Shown here: positions 44,772-52,946 of the stretch, in pieces
Layout of the letters: the number at the start of each line of letters is the position of its first letter
How positions within the stretch are numbered: the first letter of the stretch is position 1
Origin: Leptospira chreensis
GTDB lineage: Bacteria; Spirochaetota; Leptospiria; Leptospirales; Leptospiraceae
Reading direction: 5' to 3'
Assembly (NCBI RefSeq): GCF_016919165.1
Contig: NZ_JAFFPS010000071.1
Span: 355,428 to 419,427, forward strand
DNA: 64,000 nucleotides
Program-made: the position numbers and the translations under genes
The notes under the pieces: generated by a model
Told to the model about the DNA's origin: nothing
Database searches by the model: none
The model's input: the letters and a program-made list of their open reading frames with translations, nothing else

Positions 44772-45605
44772 CTAAGGATTGTATTGATAATTAAATCGAA
44801 TCGTTCTTTGGGTTAATAGCTTCCCAGTAGCAGAAAGTACTCCAGGTTTTAAAGTTAACTCATATTCGACCGAACCCGGTAAAGTCATTGCCGCAATTGT
44901 TAAAGTATTTTCTGATACATTCATAAAATTATCAAATGAAATCTGTGGCGATGTTGCGATATTTTGGGCAATCCATTCTTCAACCAATGGCCCTGTTTCT
45001 AATCCAGGCATTGGCGCTTCTGAAAATCTAAAAATGAAACCAGGTATATAATTTGTTACAGTTGCATTATGCAAACTGACTTCATTCATACCTTGATCTA
45101 GATAATAGGCCTTCACCAATTCAAAAAAGTTAGGTGGTGCGTTAGCCCTTATGGTTCCTAAGTTTGAAATTTCATAATTGGATACTGTGTCAGTCACTTC
45201 GGAGGTAATGTTGTCTGTCCCAGATACATTCAATACCAATGTAAAGATTTTGGATTCATTTTGACTTACCGTAAAACTAAGTTTCCCCAATTGGTAGGGA
45301 AGGTAGAACCTTCCTCCAGAATCAGTTGTGTATGGTGGTAGAGTTGATTTTGTATTGTTTGAAGTAGCTGGTAGTGATAAAACTAGTCCAACCATAGCTT
45401 CGCCAGAGGAGTTTCGAAGTTGACCTGTAATCAGAAGGTTAGTAGTTCCGAGTGCGAGCCCAAGGATACCAAGGGATGCATTGTTATTTTTATCTTCGAT
45501 TGGATTTAAAAATCCATTCACAATCGGATTGAAATAACAATTTCCAAGAAAAATCCACAAACTCAAAATGATTGGCAAGGTTCGTCGGGTTGAAAGTAAG
45601 TTCAT
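44772..45605 (-). CDS. Ig-like lipoprotein, array member B2
   Basis: Start at ATG 45605 with GGAGAAAAGAC upstream (not 45647). 277 residues. Signal peptide ends FLGNC, then YFNPIVNGFLNPIEDKNNNA. Closest relative is the member at 46702-47529: both have TTDSGGRFYLPYQ or TDTGGRFYIPYQ, YEISNLGTIRANAPPNFFELV or LEISNLGTISASAPPSFFELV. Two domains as in the other members. Function is unknown. Confidence 0.8.
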   Translation of the reverse strand: MNLLSTRRTLPIILSLWIFLGNCYFNPIVNGFLNPIEDKNNNASLGILGLALGTTNLLITGQLRNSSGEAMVGLVLSLPATSNNTKSTLPPYTTDSGGRFYLPYQLGKLSFTVSQNESKIFTLVLNVSGTDNITSEVTDTVSNYEISNLGTIRANAPPNFFELVKAYYLDQGMNEVSLHNATVTNYIPGFIFRFSEAPMPGLETGPLVEEWIAQNIATSPQISFDNFMNVSENTLTIAAMTLPGSVEYELTLKPGVLSATGKLLTQRTIRFNYQYNP

Positions 45606-45802
45606 GTCTTTTCTCCGGATATCAGAAGATTGGAGTTGGAAATGCATTCTGATAGGGTTATGTTTCCTATGAAGTAAATTCTATTGTAATGGGATAGTTT
45701 GGCAAGAATATTCAGAAAAAATTTAACCTAACAGAAAGGTATTGGCGTTTTCTGAACTGATTCTGAAGAGTTAAGTCGAAAAAAATTGATTCGAAAATCT
45801 CC

Positions 45803-46561
45803 TCAATTCCCTAGATCATCCACCCTAAATTGGATCGTCGTTGGTTTGAGCGATTTCCCCGAAATAGATTTGATTCCAGAATTCAGCGTTAGGGTATAAT
45901 TGGTATACGCATCGAATTCATTATTTAAATAAATGAGTGCATCGCTGTTCGAGATACTTGCAGTCGATACAACAATCGAGGGACTAATGGAAACATTTTC
46001 TATCGCCCAAGTAGATAAGTCTCCCGGCATCTCTAGGTCTTCGGAAAATGCAAAGGTCAAATTTTCGCCAAACAAATTGATATTATTTTCATCAACTAAC
46101 ATTCCATCGTAGGGAATAGAAAATAGTAATTCCAAATACGTAGGTGGCTCTACGCCCAAATCATAAACCTCTAAATTCGAAATTTTATACTCAGAATGAT
46201 CGATTGAGATCACCGTCAATGATGTGGGAGTGACCTCAAGCTGTATGTTGACTATGGTACTAATATCAGTGAGTTGTAAGGTTACGGGTCCAGTAAATAC
46301 ATTGAGATAAAATCTACCGAAAGTATTTGTAGTGGAAGTGGTTGCCTTTGTTTGTGTCGATAAAGACGGCCCTATTAGCTGGAGTCCGGCATTGGAAACG
46401 GGCACTCCCAAACTTTTGATTTGGCCTGTGATACTCACGGCAATGGATTGGTTGTTAAAACCACCGGTTAATCCAAGTAAGGCGGATGTGTTTTCTTCCT
46501 TTACTTCTGGATTGAGTAATTCATTTACCAAAGGGTTGAAGTAACAATTTCCCAGTAACAT
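45803..46561 (-). CDS. Ig-like lipoprotein, array member A2, signal peptide frameshifted
   Basis: As an open frame it begins at the ATG 46561 (MLLGNCYFNPLV), leaving no signal peptide. The missing signal lies in another frame from a TTG at 46613 (AAGAG upstream): MNHHHRLLKFPIFF, then after removing one T from a run of eight (46572-46579) CLWMLLGNCYFNP. This matches member C (CLWFLLGNCYFNP). The intended gene is therefore 45803-46613, 269 residues. The body has IPYDGMLVDENN and LTLNSGIKSISGKSLKPT, close to member A1. As sequenced it would not be exported unless slippage restores the frame. Confidence 0.75.
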   Translation of the reverse strand: MLLGNCYFNPLVNELLNPEVKEENTSALLGLTGGFNNQSIAVSITGQIKSLGVPVSNAGLQLIGPSLSTQTKATTSTTNTFGRFYLNVFTGPVTLQLTDISTIVNIQLEVTPTSLTVISIDHSEYKISNLEVYDLGVEPPTYLELLFSIPYDGMLVDENNINLFGENLTFAFSEDLEMPGDLSTWAIENVSISPSIVVSTASISNSDALIYLNNEFDAYTNYTLTLNSGIKSISGKSLKPTTIQFRVDDLGN

Positions 46562-46571
46562 CCATAAACAG

Positions 46572-46579
46572 AAAAAAAA
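46572..46579 (-). other. homopolymer tract causing frameshift (8 T on coding strand)
   Basis: Eight consecutive A on the plus strand. Seven would join the signal-peptide frame to the lipoprotein body of member A2. Tract length is a typical site of replication slippage, so this could be a phase-variable switch, a fixed inactivation or a sequencing error. Confidence 0.7.
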
Positions 46580-46701
46580 TAGGAAATTTTAATAATCTAT
46601 GATGGTGGTTCAATTTATTTCTCTTACAGAATAAAGGATTAGTTTGGCAAAAGAAAAAGTATTTAGTTTTTGAAATCCAAAAGTTCGTAGAATCGAATTT
46701 T

Positions 46702-47529
46702 TTAGTAAAAACTACAACTTTGCACATAACAAAATTTTATTCCTCGAGGTGTCAGTGATTTTCCAGAAACAGATTTGATATTAGAAGTAAAATCAATAGT
46801 AGTTACATTGGTAGAAGATATACCTTCAGCTCCACTAATGGTGATTTGATTTCCAACAACTTCTGGAAGCCCATACCCGACGGACGGCGCGGGTGCAATG
46901 ACCACTGAATTTTGAATCCATGATGAGTCTTCGGGGTCTACATATGCTGGAGCTTCATCGAAGATTAATAATAATTTTGTTGGTGATTTTCCCAAATTCG
47001 TTTTATGAATGTTTACCAATGTGGACTGTCCTTCCACTGCAAATACACCCACCAATTCAAAGAAGCTAGGTGGTGCACTAGCGCTTATGGTACCTAAATT
47101 GGAAATTTCCAGTCCGGCGGGACCTCCACTTGTCTCTGATGTGATGGCCGTTGGATCCGAAACATTTAACGTGAGTGTGAAAAATGTAGATTCATTCTGT
47201 AAAACTTCAAAACTAATCCTACCTGATTGGTAAGGAATATAAAACCTTCCTCCCGTATCGGTCCTGTAAGGTGAAATAGATTTGGATAAAAGAGAAACGG
47301 GGGATGGAACTAAAACGAGTTCAGGCAATGCCGTTCCAAATTGATCACGGATTTGACCAACGATTAGTAGGTCAGAACCGGCTGAGCCGAATCCAAGTAA
47401 ACCAAGGAATGAATTATTTTTTTCTTCCTTAATCGGATTCAAAATTCCATTCACAACTGGATTGAAATAACAGTTGGGAACTAAAGAAATTAAGATTAAA
47501 TAAAATAGGATTGTAAATCTATGTTTCAT
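46702..47529 (-). CDS. Ig-like lipoprotein, array member B1
   Basis: 275 residues. Signal peptide MKHRFTILFYLILISLVPNC, then YFNPVVNGILNPIKEEKNNS. Same two-domain plan as the others: LIVGQIRDQFGTALPEL, RTDTGGRFYIPYQSG, then an Ig-like domain ending NIKSVSGKSLTPRGIKF. The Shine-Dalgarno GGG is separated from the ATG only by a run of eight A. B-type, most similar to 44772-45605. Confidence 0.82.
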   Translation of the reverse strand: MKHRFTILFYLILISLVPNCYFNPVVNGILNPIKEEKNNSFLGLLGFGSAGSDLLIVGQIRDQFGTALPELVLVPSPVSLLSKSISPYRTDTGGRFYIPYQSGRISFEVLQNESTFFTLTLNVSDPTAITSETSGGPAGLEISNLGTISASAPPSFFELVGVFAVEGQSTLVNIHKTNLGKSPTKLLLIFDEAPAYVDPEDSSWIQNSVVIAPAPSVGYGLPEVVGNQITISGAEGISSTNVTTIDFTSNIKSVSGKSLTPRGIKFCYVQSCSFY

Positions 47530-47627
47530 TTTTTTTTCCCAACGATGAATGACTTAAAAAAGCAAAAGACAAAATTTCAAATGTATCTATATTTCCATGA
47601 ATGAATCGAATTATTGGAATTGAAGCG

Positions 47628-48440
47628 TTAATTCGCTAAAACTCCAACTCTGAACTGGATGTTTGTTGGTTTGAGTGATTTTCCCGAAACGGATTTGATT
47701 CCAGAATTTAATGTTAGGTTGTAGATTGTATTAGCGGTGATTGTGCCTGAATCAATCATAATGGATACTGCGCTACCCATAAGCCCTGGAGAATTCAGTG
47801 TGATCGAAGGATTCACTACAAAATTTTCGGCAACCCAAAGGAATTGGTCGCTAGGTTCCTCTAATTCTTCTGTAAACGAAAACATAAATCCTCCAGATAT
47901 TGCCTGAATATTCGTGAAATCAATGTACATTCCATCATAGGGTATTGAATTCGCTATATCTAAATAAACTGGGGCATTGGTGGTGGAAGTATAGGCTTCA
48001 AGATTGGAAACTGTATAGGAAGAATTCCCAATGCTAACCAAACTTACTGTAGGTGGCATGATTAGAATTTCAATTTTAAAAATGGTTCCAGAATGGTTCA
48101 CTTGGAGTTCTATTGGTCCCGGTTTGCCAATGACGTGAAACCTTCCACCTGAATCGGTAGTGCTTGTTAATTCCGATTGTGGACTTACAACACTTACAAC
48201 GGCACCTACAACAGCCGACCCATTGGATTTCAACTGTCCAGTGATTCCATAGGATGATGGAGCCAATCCAAGAATACCTAAATAAGCGGCGTTGTTATCT
48301 TCCTCCGCCAATGGATTCAAAAATCCATTGACAACCGGATTGAAATAACAATTTTGAAACAACGAAAAGGATAGAAGTAACAATCCCATCGACTTTCTGG
48401 ATCGTATAACGGAAATAATTCGAAAAATTGACAAATTCAT
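47628..48440 (-). CDS. Ig-like lipoprotein, array member A1
   Basis: 270 residues from ATG 48440 (TAGG upstream); 48389 is an alternative. Signal peptide ends SLFQNC, then YFNPVVNGFLNPLAEEDNNA. It shares IPYDGMYIDFTNI and LTLNSGIKSVSGKSLKPTNIQFRV with member A2. First gene of the array; the exported coiled-coil-type gene lies just upstream on the same strand, with a 16-bp gap to this start. Confidence 0.82.
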   Translation of the reverse strand: MNLSIFRIISVIRSRKSMGLLLLSFSLFQNCYFNPVVNGFLNPLAEEDNNAAYLGILGLAPSSYGITGQLKSNGSAVVGAVVSVVSPQSELTSTTDSGGRFHVIGKPGPIELQVNHSGTIFKIEILIMPPTVSLVSIGNSSYTVSNLEAYTSTTNAPVYLDIANSIPYDGMYIDFTNIQAISGGFMFSFTEELEEPSDQFLWVAENFVVNPSITLNSPGLMGSAVSIMIDSGTITANTIYNLTLNSGIKSVSGKSLKPTNIQFRVGVLAN

Positions 48441-48456
48441 CTGAATCAACCTAAAA

Positions 48457-49275
48457 TTACTTCTTCTTCTTCAAAGCTTCTAAATCTTTTTCTAGTTGTT
48501 CCAACTCGTATTTTTCTTCCGCTTCTTTTAACTCTTGTTCGGTTCTGATTTGTTCCACAGCTTCGTCTTTGATGCGTTTGATTTCCGAATCAGAAACCAT
48601 ACGGTATCCACTGCCTTCACAAACATCGACGATGATTGTTTTACTGGTGATTGTGACGAGAAATCCGCCAAGTAGTGTAATTGCCATATCTGACCAAGTA
48701 GAAGTTTGTTTGATGCGAACAGGTCTGTTGTCTTTAGGAAGTAATTCATACCAATCTGGTTCTTTGAAACGAAGGGCTCCAAACAACCAAAAGAATTCTG
48801 AATACTCTTTATATGTTTGACACTTTGCCGAGTCAGGAGCAAGGGTGATCATATTTCCATCGGCAACGGAACCAAGAACAAAGGAATCCCGAAGGCTATG
48901 GGTAACCACTTCGCCACCTTCTTCTTTTGCTTTTCTTTCTGATTCTTGTCTTGTTAGTTCTTCTCTACGTTTACGAATCTCTTCTTGTTTGGCGGCGATG
49001 GCCTTTTCTTTTTCGTTTTTACGTTTTTCTTCTTCTTCTTTACGGATCGTTTCTTCTTCTGATTCGGCCAAGTCTTTGTAGATAATTTTCAAAACAGACT
49101 TTTTCGAAATCACCATATGTTTTCCGTTTTGAGTATCTACTTCGACATTGTCCACGTTCTGGTTGGTCACAATCCCTTTGATGGATTTGCCTTGTTTGAG
49201 AAGGATGGTTTGTATTGCACTTAAGGGAAAAATTGTAAATAATAGTATAATTAAGGTTAGATAGATGTTTCGCAT
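48457..49275 (-). CDS. exported coiled-coil protein, unknown function
   Basis: 272 residues. Signal peptide (IYLTLIILLFTIFPLSA), a small beta domain (QTILLKQGKSIKGIVTNQNVDNVEVDT, about 20-65), a long charged coiled coil (about 70-120), a globular part with two cysteines and a possible hydrophobic hairpin (DMAITLLGGFLVTITSKTIIV, about 195-215), and a second charged helix to the end. I recognise no named family. It precedes the lipoprotein array and may be co-transcribed with it. Confidence 0.72.
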   Translation of the reverse strand: MRNIYLTLIILLFTIFPLSAIQTILLKQGKSIKGIVTNQNVDNVEVDTQNGKHMVISKKSVLKIIYKDLAESEEETIRKEEEEKRKNEKEKAIAAKQEEIRKRREELTRQESERKAKEEGGEVVTHSLRDSFVLGSVADGNMITLAPDSAKCQTYKEYSEFFWLFGALRFKEPDWYELLPKDNRPVRIKQTSTWSDMAITLLGGFLVTITSKTIIVDVCEGSGYRMVSDSEIKRIKDEAVEQIRTEQELKEAEEKYELEQLEKDLEALKKKK

Positions 49276-49545
49276 TTTTTAAGTCCGTTCTTAGTATTTG
49301 CCCTATATTATTAGGATTTAGAATCATTTGCAATTCCGAATTTTAGTATTTACCAGAAATACTACGAGAAATGGACATTATTTAGCTGAGTTCGACATGA
49401 TTCCCGCCAAACATCCCCAATCGGACGATGAAAAAAGTTGTCGCTTAAAGGTGTAGTTTGATTCGTATATTACATTGTTTTTTCATTGTATACTTGGTTC
49501 TTGTTTTGAATTTGATACAGATATGTTTTGTTACAAAGAGGTAAC

Positions 49546-50856
49546 ATGAAAGAAGACGGGAAAATGCATAAAGTTCTACATTCTGTGCATTTATGGGGCA
49601 TCGCTGTAGGGCTTGTCATTTCTGGTGATTATTTCGGTTGGAATTTTGGATGGTCCAAGGCTAGCTTTTGGGAATTTAGTTTTGCGGTTGGATGGATTGC
49701 CACCTTCTATGTGCTATTTGCCCTTTGTTTTACAGAACTTGCGGCCAGTATCCCACAATCCGGTGGACCTTCTGCCTATGCCAAACGGGCTCTTGGCGAT
49801 TTGTTTGGACTAGTTACTGGGTATTTGGTTCTTGTCGAATTTTTACTCGCACCACCTGCCATTGCTTCGGCGCTTGGTGGATACATTCATTTCCTTTTTC
49901 CCGTTATACCAGCATTTGGTGCTGGTATCGTTATGTTCTGTTTGTTGTTGTTAATCAATTTAACGGGGATCAAACAAACCGCTCGGTTTGAACTTCTAGT
50001 CACTCTTGTGGCGGTGTTTGGACTTCTGTTCTATTTAGCCTTTCTTGTGCCCTATGTTTCCTTGGATCGGATTCCTCCTTTGCCTGAAGTCAGTTCCATC
50101 TCTTGGAATTCTGTATTTCTTTCGATTCCTTTTGCTATTTGGTTTTTTCTGGCAGTGGAAGGAGTGGCATTGGCCGCCGAAGAAGTTCGTAATCCTGCCA
50201 GGGACATTCCGATCGGATACACGGCTGGTATTTTTACTTTACTCTGTTTGGCGGGGCTTATTTTTGTTTTTACTGCCTCTGTGGTTGATATCAAAGAAAT
50301 CGCTGAGTTAGATTACCCATTGTCCTATGTATTACAAAAGTTATATGGGAATGATTTGGTTTGGCCTTTTGTATTTACTTTCATCGGTTTGTTTGGTCTC
50401 GTCGCATCCCTTTTTGGAATCATCCTTGGAAACTCGCGGTTGGTTTATGCGATGGCAAAAGAAGGATATCTACCTACCTATCTTTCTAAATTAAGTAGTG
50501 GTTCTTTGGTTCCGCAAAATGCAGTCCTCAGTGGTGGGGTTCTAGGTATTTTTTGTATGTGTTTTTTAGACACGGCAGAACTCATCACCATATCAGCATT
50601 AGGTGCTTGTGGGATGTACATTTTGAGTTTAGTTTCCTATTTTGTTTTGCGTAAAAAAGAACCAGAAATGCCGAGGCCTTACAAAGCCCCATTGTATCCA
50701 GTGCTTCCTTGTGTGGCGCTCATTCTTGGAATTGTCGCTTGTGGTTCGGTTTGTGTGTCTGAGCCCTATTTGGCACTCGGGGTTTTGGGATTTGGAATTG
50801 TATTGGCGTTTGGGTATCGTTTCAACCAGAAAAGGAAGTCGGTTTCGTTACTTTGA
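49546..50856 (+). CDS. APC-family amino acid/ethanolamine-type permease
   Basis: Start at ATG 49546, with AGAGG just upstream, rather than 49528. 436 residues, about 12 membrane segments. LWGIAVGLVISGDYFGWNFGW, ELAASIPQSGGPSAYAKRALGD and VEGVALAAEEVRNPARDIPIG match APC transporters of the ethanolamine permease type. It probably imports ethanolamine or an amino acid by proton symport. No ethanolamine ammonia-lyase genes are in the window, so the substrate is inferred from sequence memory only. The 270-bp upstream gap holds a likely promoter but no further gene. Confidence 0.8.
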   Translation: MKEDGKMHKVLHSVHLWGIAVGLVISGDYFGWNFGWSKASFWEFSFAVGWIATFYVLFALCFTELAASIPQSGGPSAYAKRALGDLFGLVTGYLVLVEFLLAPPAIASALGGYIHFLFPVIPAFGAGIVMFCLLLLINLTGIKQTARFELLVTLVAVFGLLFYLAFLVPYVSLDRIPPLPEVSSISWNSVFLSIPFAIWFFLAVEGVALAAEEVRNPARDIPIGYTAGIFTLLCLAGLIFVFTASVVDIKEIAELDYPLSYVLQKLYGNDLVWPFVFTFIGLFGLVASLFGIILGNSRLVYAMAKEGYLPTYLSKLSSGSLVPQNAVLSGGVLGIFCMCFLDTAELITISALGACGMYILSLVSYFVLRKKEPEMPRPYKAPLYPVLPCVALILGIVACGSVCVSEPYLALGVLGFGIVLAFGYRFNQKRKSVSLL

Positions 50857-50873
50857 CGAATGTCTTAACTCAC

Positions 50874-52946
50874 TTAACTTCCAAATTCCATTTTTGATTT
50901 TTCTTTTGCTTCCTGGCTACGTTCTAAAAATAACCTCGAGACAGAATCATCGGGGTTATGATCTAAAAGTTTTGTAAATCCTTCAATCGCCTCTTCAAAG
51001 TCATCTCGGCGAAATGCATCTAGGGCTAAGGTATATTCATCTTTAGAAGATATGAGTCGAGATGTTTTCTCTGGTTCGTATCCATCTAATACTTCTACTA
51101 CAAAAACAGATTCTGTTTTTCCTTTGATGGCCACTCGGTCAAGTAACCGGTAGTGGTATCCTAATCCATCGGAGGCTTCGATAAAAGTATCCGCACTGAT
51201 CACAATGCGTGAAGAAAAGAGTTTTGTGATCTTTTCAATTCGAGAGGCTAGATTCACTGCATCAGAGATAACAGTCCCTTCCATTCGTTTGTGTTCCCCT
51301 AATATTCCTAAGGTGAGATTTCCTGTGTGGATCCCAATTCCTACTTCGATAGTGATATAACCACAGTTAGCTCTATGGCTATTGTAAATACGAATGGCCT
51401 CTTGCATTTCAACGGCTGCTTTGATGGCATCATTGATATCATAAGGAAATAGAGCCATAACAGCATCACCGATAAACTTATCAATGAATCCATTGTTGTG
51501 TCGGATGATGGGGCCCACTCGTTGTAAATAACTGTTTAAAAAATCAAAGTTTTCTTTAGGAGTGAGTGTTTCTGAAAACTCTGTAAAGGATCTGATGTCA
51601 GCAAAAAGGATACTCATCCTTTTCTGGACTTGGTCTCCTAAGTCCACGTGGCGGATATCTGTTTTGCCTAAATGGAATAAAAATTCGGTTGGAACAAACC
51701 GACTAAAAGATCCACTCAGTTGTTTTTGTTCCTGGGCAAATTCGAGAGTTTTGGTTAAGTTTTGGCGAACAATGCGACCAAATGTAATGACTTGTAAAAA
51801 TACAAAGATCACCACGCTCGCAGGTGCTATGTACATAGTGTGGATGTAGGATTCTGCGTGTAAGACATCATTGGTGGCACCCACAAGCACCAAAAGCATT
51901 CCAAATAACAGAAGTTTGGATTCCATTCGGTTTTTTTTGTAAGCACGATACAAATAAACAAAAATAAGAACACCGTTGGCAACAAAGGCGATTGGATAAA
52001 TGGAGGCTGTCTCTGTGAAATAAACCGGTGGTAACAAAAGTCCAAGGGTTAAGATGGATGATAGAATATAAAAGAAAGTCCCCATTCGTTTGGAGAAGTC
52101 TTCTGGAAAAATGGTATAAAAATAATGATAGAGGAGTGGAGCCGACCAGAACCAAGAAACATATTCCAATCGTAATAAAATCCAATACGGAATATCGACA
52201 AATTCGATTAAAATTCTTTCCCCAGTGGAAATGGTTCTAAACAAAACGGCGATAGAAAACAAAAAGATTCCTACTGTGTGTTTGCCATCACGATTGTAAA
52301 AATACATCACCAAAAAAAACAAACCCACGAAGGTCAGAACGGAAGATAACATGGTTTCGTTAATCTTTCGTTTGGTGAGTCGGTTTTCTGCTTTGGTGTA
52401 TGGGGAAATGACGATGTCATTCCAAATCCCACCCTTTCTATGTACATAGTTGGCAACATAGAGGTCTATGGTGAGGTCAGATGTTTGCGGCAAAACAACA
52501 ATGCTGGATTTAACTTCTGGTATATATTCGTTTGGATTGGGACCTGGTTTCCCTGATCCACCTAAATACTTTCCATTAACATAAATGGCGTACGAAGTGT
52601 CCTGCTCATGGACGGTGAGGGCCATGAGCTCCGAAAGATTGTCTGCCAGTTTGAGTTTGATCCGAAAACTAGCATGTCCAAAACCCCCAAGCATTCCGTA
52701 TGGCATTTGGTATCCATTCCAATGTTTCGGAAGGTCCAGGAATAAATCGGAATCGGTTTCTTGAATTTGGTTTGGTGCTGTATTCCAGAAAAATTTCCAT
52801 TCCCCATTCAATGCAACAAACGGTTGATCGGTGAAGGAATGGTTGTTTAGGTCTAAAAAACCTTTTACAATTTCTGCTTTTATATTCCTCTCCTCTGAAA
52901 GACAACCTAGGTGGAGGAATAGGAGAACAAAAAAGAGTTTTTTCAT
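50874..52946 (-). CDS. membrane adenylate/guanylate cyclase with 7TM sensor
   Basis: 690 residues. The N-terminus MKKLFFVLLFLHLGC is a lipobox-like signal, then a periplasmic 7TMR-DISM-type sensor (about 30-185), seven membrane segments (about 195-400), and a class III cyclase domain (about 435-620). Motifs: ILFADIRSFTEFSE and FIDKFIGDAVMALFP (metal aspartates), GIGIHTGNLTLGILG, and EGTVISDAVNLASRIEK. A TPR-like tail follows. It makes cAMP or cGMP in response to an external signal. It starts inside the stop codon of the glutamate-synthase-like gene (TAATG). Confidence 0.92.
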   Translation of the reverse strand: MKKLFFVLLFLHLGCLSEERNIKAEIVKGFLDLNNHSFTDQPFVALNGEWKFFWNTAPNQIQETDSDLFLDLPKHWNGYQMPYGMLGGFGHASFRIKLKLADNLSELMALTVHEQDTSYAIYVNGKYLGGSGKPGPNPNEYIPEVKSSIVVLPQTSDLTIDLYVANYVHRKGGIWNDIVISPYTKAENRLTKRKINETMLSSVLTFVGLFFLVMYFYNRDGKHTVGIFLFSIAVLFRTISTGERILIEFVDIPYWILLRLEYVSWFWSAPLLYHYFYTIFPEDFSKRMGTFFYILSSILTLGLLLPPVYFTETASIYPIAFVANGVLIFVYLYRAYKKNRMESKLLLFGMLLVLVGATNDVLHAESYIHTMYIAPASVVIFVFLQVITFGRIVRQNLTKTLEFAQEQKQLSGSFSRFVPTEFLFHLGKTDIRHVDLGDQVQKRMSILFADIRSFTEFSETLTPKENFDFLNSYLQRVGPIIRHNNGFIDKFIGDAVMALFPYDINDAIKAAVEMQEAIRIYNSHRANCGYITIEVGIGIHTGNLTLGILGEHKRMEGTVISDAVNLASRIEKITKLFSSRIVISADTFIEASDGLGYHYRLLDRVAIKGKTESVFVVEVLDGYEPEKTSRLISSKDEYTLALDAFRRDDFEEAIEGFTKLLDHNPDDSVSRLFLERSQEAKEKSKMEFGS

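Noticed and set aside
46521..46727. 68-residue minus-strand frame upstream of array member A2
   Set aside because: Only its middle part (from TTG 46613) makes sense, as the frameshifted signal peptide of member A2; the rest is non-coding.
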